Notes under the pieces: model-generated
Told to the model about the DNA's origin: nothing
The model's input: only the letters and a program-made list of their open reading frames with translations
Databases searched by the model: none
Program-made: the position numbers and the translations under genes
Origin: Zygnema cylindricum
Taxonomy: Eukaryota; Streptophyta; Zygnematophyceae; Zygnematales; Zygnemataceae
Direction: 5' to 3'
DNA length: 25,541 nucleotides
NCBI GenBank assembly: GCA_037447655.1
Contig: JBBHKE010002127.1
Location: 99,633 to 125,173 of the forward strand
Part shown: positions 9,224 through 22,799 of the stretch, one piece after another
How positions within the stretch are numbered: position 1 is the first letter of the stretch
Layout of the letters: each line of letters opens with the position of its first letter

Positions 9224-9800
9224 GAGAAAAAAAAACGGTGACGATCTGATTTATCTAACGGCTTGAGAATCGGATGTCGCAAAAGTCAAAATTTTAGATA
9301 ACCGAAACTAACCGTTTTTTTTTCGAAATCTGAGTACCCGACGCCCGGCCGGGTTATGTCACTCTCCTAAATTGTTAACCGTTAACCGAAACGTGTTTAC
9401 GAAAATAAATGTTAACCGAAACTTGATTTCTCGCGACTAACCGTACCCGCCTATTCCCGGATAAGTACAAAATTAGTGGTACATATCCCTTATACCTTCC
9501 ACGATAAAAAGAGTAAAAAGTAAAATAATATTGGATTGTATGGACAATACAAAATTTTCTTTTTTTTCGTTTTTTGCTTACCCGACCGTAACTGATTTTT
9601 TTTTGTTTTTTTTTATGTGAATCAACCGCCCGAATCCGCCCGGCCCCCCAAATTTGGCAACTGAATCCGTTTCGGATCCGACGCGGGCGGTCGATTAACG
9701 GTCGGTCACGGTTTCGGCTGACCGTTTGCGACCTCTGTTGAGAATCTTGAAGGCGATATTTTCCAATATTTTGCATATCTCTCCGCTTGCCGATGCATCC
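9224..9800. other. Unassigned segment rich in AACCG and CCCG motifs, possible hAT-like remnant
   Basis: The segment has many AACCG(A/T)/CGGTT copies (near 9301, 9309, 9377-9390, 9413 and 9439) and CCCGCC/CCGGCC clusters at 9340-9354 and 9628-9646. Subterminal motifs of this kind occur in some plant hAT elements, but no matching inverted ends or target duplication were found. The minus-strand ORF at 9375-9776 is Arg/Lys-rich, passes through T tracts and resembles nothing known. Confidence 0.3.
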
Positions 9801-9804
9801 ACGT

Positions 9805-9995
9805 AATTACACCGTGAATCGCCATTAGCGTTAATGTATTTTTTTTACGTTTTTTCTCCGTACACACCTGTCGGACCATGGATCTGACGGTTGGGATTGA
9901 GCGTTAAAATTCTCAGCTTCTGATAGGCGGTCTCAAAATCAGAATCATACAAGTGTGCACGGAGAAATAATGTATTAAGAGGCGAAAAATATTGA
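9805..9995. mobile_element. CAGTACACC-family foldback MITE, right-truncated copy
   Basis: The left end TACACCGTGAATCGCC starts at 9808 without an intact CAG. The body follows the family through TCCGTACAC (9857-9865), GATCTGACGGTT and GGCGGTCTCAAAATCAGAAT to AGAGGCGAAAAATATTGA, where homology stops. The last ~30 bases of the right terminus are missing. Confidence 0.75.
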
Positions 9996-10657
9996 AGGAT
10001 TTATTTGTGTTAATGCAAAATCAGAATAAATAAGGCAGATTTACTGCAAGGAAACGTGGAAGATTGTAGTCCACCTCCCTGAATAGTGTTGCTAACACTG
10101 TTTTATGATTTTCGGCCAGAAAATGTCACGACTCACGACCTATAATAGTAACTCGAGTAAAGATGGGCAGTGTAGCTGCGCACACTTTTCAGCTTGTTAG
10201 ATTGACGACCTAGCATCGACAAGCTGTGTCAGTTATGACTTGTCGGTGCGCGTGGCCGTGTATTGTGTGTACGAGAGAGCTCACAATTTTGAGTTGACGG
10301 CGTGCCTTTTAGGCCGTCAAAAAATAAAGACGGCTCGTAGCTATTTAAATCCTGTCAGTTGCGCCTGTAGAAAGTGTACAAATACGGCAAAATCTGATTG
10401 GTGTATCTGAAGCAAATTCTGCTGTGCCGCGGTTTTTCCCCTATGCCATATGTTTGTTTGTATTACGCTCGTTTAAACAGGTGACAGCTCAGACAGTTAA
10501 GAATCAATACCTCTCTACCATGATGTCATCGTAACTTTCATGCCTTTCAAAACTTTCGTACTTTTATTCTTTTCTGTTCTAACTTCTAAGTTTCCGAGCA
10601 GTACGTTCATAGCCTATTTTTTAGTTTGACATTCCACCTATGTTGAAAAGCGCATTC
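9996..10657. other. Intergenic DNA, nothing recognised
   Basis: The composition is mixed and somewhat more GC-rich than elsewhere. No ORF of family character, RNA gene or clear repeat was seen. Confidence 0.5.
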
Positions 10658-10659
10658 TA

Positions 10660-10886
10660 CAGTACATCGTGAATCGTTATTAGCGTCAATGTTTTTTTCG
10701 CCACTTAAAACATCTTTTCTCCGTACACAATTGTCGGATTGTACATCTGACGGTTGCGATTGAAAGACAAAATTATCAGCTTCCGATTGGCGGTCTCAAA
10801 TTGAAAATCCAACAAGTGTGTACGGAGAAAATATGTTATAAGTGGCGAAAAAAACATTGACGCTAAGAGCGATTCACGGTGTACTG
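10660..10886. mobile_element. CAGTACACC-family foldback MITE, copy 3 (227 bp)
   Basis: Ends CAGTACATCGTGAATCG and CGATTCACGGTGTACTG are flanked by TA at 10658-10659 and 10887-10888. The right TA continues directly into CACCGCCAATCG, the beginning of the next element, so this copy appears to have landed on the TA within that element's CAG-TA-CACC terminus. The inner pair TCCGTACAC (10720-10728) and GTGTACGGA (10818-10826) is intact. Confidence 0.87.
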
Positions 10887-11425
10887 TACACCGCCAATCG
10901 TTATTAGCGTGGGAGTTTGATTAGCGTATAATAATAACTACAGTGGTGTACGTTATTTAAGAATTTGAAAATTTTGGAAAAAATCATACATTCTAATTGT
11001 TTGATTATGGTAATTTGGATCTTTGAAAAAAAAATGTCGGTCGATGCTTACACTAATATAGGTATCCGTACAAAATCTGACAAATCGTACACAAATCGTA
11101 CATTCACACGGTCGAAACCCGGCTGTCGGACGAATATGTGGGAACGGGATTTTTTACGACCTGGTTTTTTTCCTTTTTAGAACGCACATTATCATGCGTC
11201 TGCGGTTACTAAAACTAATTTATTGTAATTTTTAACTTAAAAAGATACATTATGTACGGTCTGACACTGACCGTACACAACTCTATTTAAGAGACAACGC
11301 ACTGAAAATAACCCTAAATAAAATAAAGAAAAAAATAGAATGAACTACACTAATGGAGAATAATAAAAAAAAAAAGCGGGATGGAATTAGTGTACACAAC
11401 GCTAATAACGATTGGCGGTGTACTG
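10887..11425. mobile_element. CAGTACACC-family element of about 540 bp, left tip displaced
   Basis: The left part reads TACACCGCCAATCGTTATTA and the right terminus is its inverse, TAACGATTGGCGGTGTACTG ending at 11425. The pairing extends over at least 24 bases (through AGCGT). The initial CAG is not adjacent on the left because the 227-bp copy ends there. A segment at about 11200-11290 resembles the interior of the 7460-8617 element. A short Lys-rich ORF at 10965-11180 is not convincing. Confidence 0.8.
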
Positions 11426-13493
11426 TTGTATATTGAAGGACCCGATTTGGCGTGGTATCCGATCTTGTTAGCCTTTATGTATATCGCCAATAAGTCAATC
11501 ATATATTTTCGCCTTTACCCGATAATTCATTCCCCTTGAATACGTCAATACGTTACAAAAAGCTCCAGTGTTTCTGTACGAATGTCGTCGTGCGCAAAAC
11601 GACAACTAGTCAAAGCTGATTCTGCAAGATAATGAATCTTTCATGCGACTTGACTGAAAATCAAATCAAATAATTTAGTGGTTATTGGTAAATCAAGCAT
11701 CTTCCACCTGGCAGCAACTGGCCATTTCAAGGTCATGTGACTATCAGGAGTTAACATTTCAATAGAATCAAACTATCTGGTGACGAGTGGCAATCTACTG
11801 GCTACTACATGAAAATGCGGCAGGAGTACATGAACCGTACATTACAAGCGTGCGACAATCGGTCACAATGTTTTCCGAAACTCGAGCTATCTATAGAGTG
11901 GGAGGTCGTTGCCACGTTGCAAAAAAAAGTACATTTGATTTGTCCTTGATAGACAGAGACAAGGAGCTTTGGAAGCTCCGTGTACGGATAAGGGCCAAAC
12001 CTCCGTATGACAATAATGACCGCCTATTTTAATACATATTAGAGAATGTTATATATGCAGCCAAACTAAAAACACTATCAATACATGAACCCTGGCTACA
12101 GGACAAAACCTGACACTAACCGTTTTTAGGTAGGAAAACGTTAACCGTACAGATTCTGACAGCTTGTCAGAATCAGACAGAAGGGACAAGCCCATCGTTA
12201 TCAGGGTTACTAATTTCGGTTGAGAACTTTTTTTAGGCCGAAAAGTATCAGATAGTGTTGAAAGACTATCGAAGAGATCGTACAGCTTTATTAAGAAAGC
12301 ACCCCTGGTAAACCATTCGAGTACATGGAAAAAAAAAACGAAATTGCAAAAATCGAACGCAGGGAGGGCAAGCCAACAAATAAAATTAAAAGGAACAAGA
12401 AGCACAAAAACAACAACAAAACAGCATACGAGCAACACAAACTACAACAACCAAATCACAACATAGCTAAAGAACTATTGAAAAACCCCATTAACCACTC
12501 AAGCTCGACACAAATAATAATTGCTACTAATTTGTTCATTAAATAATGATTGCGCTCTTTCTTCGTAGAAGCTTCACGCGCAACCACTCCAAACCAAACC
12601 CTTACTGGGTGTGCTCGGAGTACAATGGCAAGATAAGGGGTAGAAATAATGTTCTATTGAAAACCTTGAATTGTATATTTACATAAAAATAGTGTAAGGA
12701 CAAAGTTGTAGTTAGCAAAACAATCCACGCAGGTAGATAGAGAACAAACCTATAGTATCACACTTGCATGTGCTCAACATCGAGGGCGTCCCAATCACCT
12801 CAAATAAAACACCTAAAACGAGCCATAACCCCAATCTAACCCATATGAGTTGGTGGGACAATAATATATGGGCGCTAAGTGGGGTGACGTCCATCAGCTC
12901 GAAAACAAATGTGAGATAAAGAGAGGATATAAATGTGATATTCTATACCAGAGTAAGTAAAGTTAAAAGGACGTGAGTGAACATTTTAGGGCATGATAGC
13001 CCTAAGTTGCAAGCCCAAAAAACTTATAGACAAAAGTGCAATCCCTTCTTGTAGGGTTAGACGGGAGTGCAATTAATGAAAGGAAGGGTACAAGGAAGCA
13101 AAATGACAATTATTATTTGTGTGGCAGACAAAACAGACCTAATCCCTAAGGAAATTTGATACCCATGACATTTTAAACGTGCGTAGCTATGAAATCATGT
13201 TTATAAACTCTTGATTTTGTCTTTGATGTTTTGTTTGAGGTGTTTTAAGGTTTTATGGGTATTTTTGGCTTTCTTTGGACGATTTTAGGGCTTAAGGGTT
13301 TTCAGACTTTTTAGGGGTTTTGGGTGCTTTTAACATTATGTCTCAAATTTTTTGACTTTTTTTTTCTTGCGAAAATGCCTTTATGGGGTACGAACAATTA
13401 AAATCATACGCAATTTCATGCGGTTTGATACCTATACGGGAGACTACAGTAATTTATGAAATCAAACTGTCATATCGAAGAAGATCGAAACCT
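11426..13493. other. Intergenic DNA without a recognised gene
   Basis: Short ORFs occur (plus 11787-12032, minus 12049-12438, plus 12325-12546, minus 12712-12894), but none shows a known domain, and those at 12049-12438 and 12325-12546 overlap on opposite strands. T-rich telomere-like sequence (TTTTAGGG, TTTTAGGGG) occurs at about 13245-13325. The region 12550-13190 is of moderate complexity and could be old transposon DNA, but no ends were found. Confidence 0.5.
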
Positions 13494-13501
13494 ATAATTA
13501 T

Positions 13502-14453
13502 TAGTGTTGTGTATCGGTAAGGATTTGCCAATAACTGATATGGGCCTTTTTTCAGGTAGCCGGTAATCGATATATCGTTACGATATATCGCTATCGGTGT
13601 TATCGCCCATAAATAACCAATATTTATCGGTTATTATCGGCGATAATACCAATATCGATAACTATTGGCGATATCTTTACGGACCGTACATATAAATGTA
13701 CGGACAGTACACTCAACTGTACGTGTTATTCCCCGACGCACCCGACTCACAACCCCTATCTACTGAGGTGTCTACCAATCAGATCGTTGTATTGTACAGT
13801 TGTACAAGCACAGAAAGTATAGTAGCCGCCATGAGATCTGTACGGTTTTGGTACGGATCCAGTAAAAACGATGTACCTTTCACAATCCGACGCCATGGCT
13901 TTGTCCCTTTCTTCCTTAAGATCCACTAGGGACCTGCCACGTGTCAATCTGTCGGCTTTTTCGGCATAAGCTGCCAAAAGAGCCATTCCGGGATGCCGGC
14001 GCTCACGCTGGTCGTCCGCTCGTGTTTTCTCATTCCCAGTCGTCCGTTCGATTCCGGCGGCGCGCAGAATGTTATTTTGCGTCCGTTGTCCTTTGTGTCC
14101 GCTGTCCTTTTTCCGTTCCATGTTCACCAGTTTTTCAGTACAATTTCGTACGTTGCCGTAAAATTTATTTCCAGTTAACCAGCCAACATTTATGTGTTGC
14201 GCTTCCCGTAATAAATCGCAGTTAAACAGAGACGGAACAAGTTATTATACGTGGCATGCCACGCTATATAAAGTCTATAATATAATACAGTATGTTTTTA
14301 AGTACTATTGTACGCATACTATATTTTTAAGTTATCGCCGATATGGAATTTGCTGGTCTCAGACCGATATATCGGAACCTTTGACCGTTCTTTAACCGAT
14401 AGCTATCGGTATCGGTGTTATCGCGATAAATTTTTTACCGATACACAACACTA
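13502..14453. mobile_element. hAT-type non-autonomous element (952 bp) with 8-bp target duplication
   Basis: The terminal inverted repeats are a perfect 19 bp: TAGTGTTGTGTATCGGTAA at 13502 and its exact inverse ending at 14453. The flanks ATAATTAT (13494-13501) and CTAATTAT (14454-14461) match at 7 of 8 positions, as expected for an hAT 8-bp duplication. Both subterminal zones are packed with TATCGG/CCGATA/CGATATATCG motifs (13555-13680 and 14330-14440), also hAT-like. There is no transposase or BED zinc finger. The middle (13690-14160) is much more GC-rich and differs in style from the ends, so it may be captured DNA. Confidence 0.88.
13756..14127 (-). other. GC-rich open stretch inside the hAT element, possible captured sequence
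   Basis: A 123-codon frame reads from the minus strand with a charged, helix-like middle (GMALLAAYAEKADRLTRGRS). The plus strand also has a frame starting ATGGCTTTG at 13893 that reads MALSLSSLRSTRDLPRVNLS and then closes after four more codons. I recognise neither. A CACGTG G-box lies near 13939. The composition contrast with the flanking subterminal repeats suggests acquired host DNA, but the coding status is unproven. Confidence 0.25.
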
Positions 14454-14461
14454 CTAATTAT

Positions 14462-16225
14462 ATTGAAAAGGTAAAATCGTCAGTTGTTTGGTCCGCCACA
14501 CTAAAGACAATACAAAAGGTACGATTTTGACGGGTGAGTATAGTACTGTACTTGTTACAGGTGTGTGTGTGTGTACCTTTCACAGGTGTTCACGTGGTGC
14601 AAATTCTTGTTTGGGAGCGGAACAGAATCTAGCGATATTTTTTAGCCACTGTCATTTGAAGGAAATATATTAGCGGTTGTCATAACCGTACGATTTCATC
14701 CAGCGATACCGTACATATCCTCTATTTTGTTGATTAATAACAGATTATTTCCTCTCCAAGTCGAGACACTTATTTGTCGGCTAGTCATGCGGACTGACAC
14801 GTTGCAAATATAGGTGAGCCTCTACTATTTTGGCGAGTGGTTACACTGTTTTGTCGTTTTTGGTTATTTGTCGGCAAGTGTGACACCAGACGGGCGACAA
14901 AACGGTTCGTTCTGCAAATCTTTTTAGGGTTTTTTATTGAAGGACCTGTCAAATCTTTACGCAAAAGGACCTGTCGAAACCCTAACGACCCCAAGAAAAA
15001 ATCGGCCTCGAATGATCATCTAGACGGCGATTTTTTGACTCGAATATCCATATACCACGTTTTGATTGGTCTCCAAGATTGCGAAGGGATCCTGGTTCGG
15101 AAAAGGTTTCATACAAGGGCTTTACATGTGAAAAGTATATAAGAGCACATGCTTCTCCGTACATGCGACGCATGTAAAAATCGGAAACGTCAGACAAGGA
15201 CGACATAAAGTTTCTGCACCGACATTTTTAGGTTCACCTGTCACCACCATGTACGGGTAGGAGAAATCTTGAAGATTCTGAGGATTTTCTGTGCACAAGC
15301 GGCCAAGAATAAAGGAGAATCTTGTGGCGATTGATTTTGAAAGTGAATGACATATAATAATATAGTATTTATAAATTTATATGGTATTTTATATTTATTT
15401 ATGAATTATATGGTATTTCGCCATCGAAACAAATGCGACAAAAAATTTTGCGCCAGTAAAAGTTGACTGCGTGTAAGACCTCCAAAAATAAAAGTCGGTC
15501 GTGGTCGTGTCATTCTTTTTGACTCTGACACGTGATACGGATCGTAGGATAGAAAGGAAAAAAAATCACAAAATATCAAGACAGCTCAGAGAAAAAATCA
15601 AGGAAACAAAGTCGCCAAAAAAACTTCTTCAGGTGATCAATATTTTTTATTAGGTTTTCGTGTTTGAAAACTTTACACGGTAAAAAATTTCGTATACGCA
15701 TTTCTAGCGAGTTGACACCTGGCATACACGCGACCGAGTCTCATTCGTCGGAAAGCGTTCTAAATTTCCTGATCCGTTACCATTCCTGCATACGATAGAA
15801 GATACGGAGGGTTCTACGTTTCAATGGCGAAAAAAACGCTGTTTTCGACAAAACAAAAAATCGAGAGACTAAAATATCGGTTATTGAGCCGCCCTGTTCG
15901 AACCGAGCTTGGTCAAGTCCTGACAACACTCGTGAATTCCAATATTTTTCTGCCATGTGGAACTACCCTAGGGAGACGGCTTGCCAACCGTCAATAACCG
16001 TTTTATAAAATGAGCTGGAGTCACGCATACTGTCCAATCGTACGTGTGAAATATAATAAATTTCATACGTGTACAACACCCTAAAGCTGGGTGTACGTAA
16101 GACACGAGGGGGAATAATATTCCACATATCCACTTCTGAGGCAGCGATAACATGCCCAGATTTCAGCATCACGATAGTGGGCAAAACCCTCAACTCTGTA
16201 CGGAGAGTATTGCAAATGTTCCACA
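14462..16225. other. Intergenic DNA, one TATA-like motif
   Basis: No ORF has family character. TATATAAGAG at about 15136-15145 fits a plant TATA box, but no coding region follows. Short features are a (GT)n run at about 14562-14573 and AT-rich TATGGTATTT repeats at about 15379-15420. Confidence 0.45.
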
Positions 16226-16233
16226 CTATGTAC

Positions 16234-16539
16234 CATAGTTCAAAAGTAGGTGAAAGTAGACCCATACAATATGCCTATTGTATGCAAAACATACAATATG
16301 ACCTTAAGACCCATATTGTATTCGAACCTATTCGGACCAATTAAAACATTCGGACCAAAAATTGGACCAATTAAAACATTCGGACCAACAAATTTTATTT
16401 ATACCGTCAGATTCGGACGATCGGACGGTCGCTGATCAAAGTAGCGATCTAAGAAGATCACATGAAAAGCCTATAACACAACTTACGATAAAGGCGCCGA
16501 CTAAAGGCATACCATAAAAACGCCTACTTTTGAACTATG
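16234..16539. mobile_element. hAT-type MITE (306 bp) with perfect 8-bp target duplication
   Basis: The inverted ends are CATAGTTCAAAAGTAGG (16234-16250) and its exact inverse CCTACTTTTGAACTATG (16523-16539). The flanks are identical: CTATGTAC at 16226-16233 and at 16540-16547. An 8-bp duplication with short inverted ends is characteristic of hAT. The interior has two direct copies of AATTAAAACATTCGGACCAA and an ATACAATATG/CATATTGTAT inverted pair, with no coding capacity. Its ends are unrelated to those of the element at 13502. Confidence 0.92.
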
Positions 16540-16547
16540 CTATGTAC

Positions 16548-17480
16548 ACTTGCTGAGTTCAGTCGCCTGTTTGTTCTGCTCCTGAAAAGGTTCTACGTAC
16601 TGAAATGTTGCATATATAAGTGCTTGTCAAATTCTAACAAAGTGTTAGTATTTAAAAAACTCAGTACTTTCAAAAATTACAACAGCTGAAGGAAAACCAA
16701 AGTAACTTCAGACAAGACTTCTGCCGTTCTACAATTGCCTTAAAAAATCGGATGGGCACACTCATTAAGTTGGCAAAAGTTACCCTTTGGTGCCACCTCT
16801 GCAATTCAATGACAGTTTCAGATGTCTCCAACCATTGCCACGCGTCACATAACACCAATCTGCAAACCTAAGGTTACGCTTTCTCGTTCTCTCCAGACTT
16901 CCACATCTATTGTTCTCGACAGTTTTCCAGCAAATCCCCCAATTTGAAAGATACATCAATCTAAAAAACACTAAAAAAAAAAATAACGGCTTCACTAACA
17001 CCACCTTTATGCCCTTGATTCCAACCTGTTATCTACAAGAAAGGAAGCTGGATTCCTTTCTCCACTAAATCCAAACCTCTCCCTGATAGTTTTCAGCAAC
17101 CAAAACAAGATTTTTCACCAAAACAAATCACACTTTGTACTAAGATGTCTTCTATTTTAGCGTTGAAACGGCAGTATAAATTCTCCTTCGGCACCAAACC
17201 CCAAAAAGCGGAAAATAAGCGGAACCGCCCAAAAGATAAACTTTATTTCTTATTGAGGCCAAAGCCAAAAAGAGACAGAATTGTCATACATGGTATTATC
17301 AGCACTGCTCTTTCTAATGAAAAACATACTCTTTCCCCTCATTAAAGGGCAGAAATGCACAACTCCTGGCTTAAAATGCAACACACGTAATAAATTGGGC
17401 ACCTATACAGTTAAGGCTAAAAAAGCCATGGAAAACTATCTAACAGGGGATGTTCCAAAACCCTGGACTAGCCTCAGGAT
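16548..17480. other. 3' flank of the AXS gene, no recognised gene
   Basis: This lies between the hAT MITE and the probable polyadenylation region of the AXS gene. Small minus-strand ORFs at 16670-16858 and 16780-17004 overlap each other in different frames and match nothing known. Purine/A-rich stretches occur at 17100-17280. Confidence 0.45.
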
Positions 17481-17504
17481 ACTTGCAGACCAAAGAGGCC
17501 AGAT

Positions 17505-17510
17505 TTTATT
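17505..17510 (-). terminator. Candidate AATAAA polyadenylation signal of the AXS gene
   Basis: TTTATT on the plus strand reads AATAAA on the minus strand, about 250 bases after the AXS stop. Another AATAAG/AAATAAA pair lies at about 17243-17254. Plant signals are loose, so this is only a candidate. Confidence 0.3.
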
Positions 17511-17759
17511 TCCCGAACCACTGTTTTCCACCACTCCTCTTCCATCTCTCCCATATTCCGCATCATATAACAACAATTAAAAACTCGAAAGAAAAAAATT
17601 ATAATGAAAAGAAAAAGAATATCGAAAAAAGGTTCAGGCACGCATCAAAGGACCAGGCATCGAAAAGTTTTGACTTTGAAATGTCTGGCCGTTGTTGTCA
17701 GGTCCCAAAATCAGCTTCCAATTTGCTCATCAAGCTGCTTCCCTTTTGTCATCGCTTCC

Positions 17760-21045
<3,286 letters not shown>

Positions 21046-22400
21046 CTTGTGCAGTGTAGAAAAACTTCACAAGCAGTACAAATGTGTGACAGAAACCGGT
21101 ATCTAACAAATGGCAAAAAAAAAGATTGCGGAAACAAAGATTTCTTTCTGCAAGCTGATTCTGCAATCAACCTAAAAAACAAAGAGGTGACAATAGACTT
21201 ATAAAATATACAAAGCTTCCAGATTCTTGTAAAAACAGCGTCGTTTGCAACACTAAAACTCGTCTCCTATTTTGATGCTTCACTTTCACTTCTACTTGTA
21301 ACTTGATAACTCCTGAGATTATATTCCTTTTTAAAAGCTCCTTCTACAGAACTGCCTCCAACTTTCCAACACACAAAACTCTCTTGGCCCGCGTCTGCAG
21401 ACTACCTCTAAAAGCTTCTTCCAAATAACAAATCATAATAACAAGTTCCAAACGATACGGCAGCCACGTAAGCCAAAAATCGTCGAACGAATTGGCTTTA
21501 CTGTTAAGAGTCAATGGGAGAAGACTGCTCCCTGTTGAGAGTAAGACCAACCGAGCAGTTACACATTCACTGGCGGCTTTGTTGAATGCTTGAATTTGAC
21601 GCCGTCGCCGACAGCTATAGACAAGTCGAGACGCGTCGCTGTCTAAAATAGTGGCCGGCAAAGCTGGTGGAATGATGGACACGTGTTCGTGCGGGCAGGA
21701 CAGAAACATTTTTTTTGCAGCTCGAGGTACGGTTTCGTGCAATTAACCTCCTTCGGACTTGTGCTCAAGTACATAATTCGTATAGGTTATATGTACTTTT
21801 ATGTACCTTTACCAATCGCAAAGGTCTCTAATCGCCAGTCTTTACAGAAGAACGAGGAACAGCGCAGAGTTTCGTAAAATTTTGATGCCCGTAAACTTTT
21901 TGTAAATACTAAATATTGTGGACAGCACTTAATGGCGCTGAGTCGGCGAAGTGGCTGACCGGGCATCTGACGAAAAAAAAAGAAGAATCACGCGCCTGGC
22001 CGCCAACAGGTCAGCGCTGCTTAACCGGTACGGCAGCCGGTAAATCCGCAATTCCAGACGGCCGGCGTCTGGTCAGAAATTCAGATCTGACACATAACTA
22101 TCAACCAGCGGTTGTGGCTCCACCGCCAAAAGTTGCTGCCTCCCGGCGAATGGGAGTCGGGCGAGTTAAACACCAGAAATAACCCTCCTGCGTCGTATGC
22201 TGCTACAACCGTCGCATGAAAACTCGCACATGCTGAAAATCCACGTGGTAGACGATCCGGTTCCGACGCACAATATTGTGAGAAATCTACATGCAAATAT
22301 TCCATGCATGTTGATGCATCAGTGGTGGATTCTCGGCTGATCGCATTCAAAGCTGTATCGTATTGGAAAAATACGCACTAAAATAACTTACGTACCGTCT
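21046..22400 (-). promoter_or_regulatory. AXS upstream region with two G-boxes and a GC-rich island
   Basis: CACGTG occurs at 21680-21685 and the palindrome CCACGTGG at 22241-22248. The interval 21920-22330 is noticeably GC-richer than its surroundings and open in overlapping frames on both strands (plus 21916-22182, minus 22081-22350), with no known domain. G-boxes bind bZIP/bHLH factors in plants. The distances from the ATG (about 640 and 1200 bases) are compatible with AXS control but do not prove it. No confident TATA box was fixed. Confidence 0.35.
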
Positions 22401-22408
22401 GAGCTGAG

Positions 22409-22440
22409 TACAGTACAGTTCAGTTCAGTACAGTACAGTA
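22409..22440. repeat. Six-unit TACAG array at a transposon left end
   Basis: The run reads TACAG repeated six times with two units changed from TA to TT (22419-22420 and 22424-22425), then TA and CACC. The last CAGTA is the terminus of the adjoining element at 22436. It is the longest such array in the window. Confidence 0.85.
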
Positions 22441-22631
22441 CACCTTGAATCGTTATTACTTATTAGCGTATAGAAATTATTAGTGTAAAGAAAAATATAG
22501 TGCCAGGAGACGTGGCAGATTATGGGCCACGTCGTTAAATAGTGTAATTTATTATATTTAATGTATCAATGTCAAAATTCTGGGGTGCCGATATAGCGTA
22601 CATAAGGCTAATAACGATTCACTGTGTACTG
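22436..22631. mobile_element. Short CAGTACACC-family MITE (196 bp)
   Basis: Ends CAGTACACCTTGAATCG and CGATTCACTGTGTACTG are flanked by TA on both sides (22434-22435 and 22632-22633). The interior has a perfect GACGTGGC/GCCACGTC inverted pair (22509-22516 and 22526-22533) and differs from the 227-bp group, so it is a separate subfamily. It is non-coding. Confidence 0.82.
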
Positions 22632-22709
22632 TAGCCGACCTTTGAGGTGGTTTTCATTTGCGGTATACATGCGCTTATTTCGTGCGCCCGTGCCCAACAA
22701 CCTGCGCAA

Positions 22710-22754
22710 ACAAATCGGGAAGCTACAAATCGGGAAGCTACAAATCGGGAAATT
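22710..22754. repeat. Three tandem 15-bp units ACAAATCGGGAAGCT
   Basis: Units start at 22710, 22725 and 22740. The first two are identical and the third ends AATT. They lie directly before the TACTG/CAGTA palindrome. Confidence 0.9.
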
Positions 22755-22756
22755 AG

Positions 22757-22793
22757 TACTGTACTGTGCAGTACAGTACAGTACAGTCTACAG
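22757..22793. repeat. Abutting TACTG and CAGTA arrays forming a palindrome
   Basis: Two TACTG units, a TG spacer, then CAGTACAGTACAGTACAG and a nearby second CTACAG. The arms TACTGTACTG and CAGTACAGTA are exact inverses. Right-end type and left-end type remnants of the CAGTACACC family thus sit side by side with no element between them. Confidence 0.8.
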
Positions 22794-22799
22794 AATACT

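Noticed and set aside
9375-9776. 133-codon minus-strand frame
   Set aside because: Basic, low-complexity translation across T tracts and CCG motifs; it has no recognisable domain and no neighbour support.
11787-12032. 81-codon plus-strand frame
   Set aside because: It starts at a non-ATG codon, matches no known family and shows no splice or promoter support.
12049-12546. Overlapping ORFs on opposite strands
   Set aside because: Each is the shadow of the other in an A/C-rich stretch, with hydrophobic or Asn/Lys-rich composition and no family match.
14040-14062. GTTCGATTCC, a tRNA T-arm/B-box-like sequence
   Set aside because: No matching T-stem, anticodon arm or acceptor stem can be built around it, and it lies inside the hAT element.
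15130-15250. TATATAAGAG with a downstream ATG as a gene start
   Set aside because: The ATG near 15249 is followed by a stop within three codons and no exon-like sequence was found beyond it.
21344-21742. 132-codon minus-strand frame upstream of AXS
   Set aside because: It starts at a non-ATG codon and has no family features; the region is better read as AXS 5' flank.
21916-22350. Overlapping plus and minus frames in a GC-rich island
   Set aside because: Both strands are open because of GC-rich composition; neither translation resembles a known protein. It is kept only as possible regulatory DNA.
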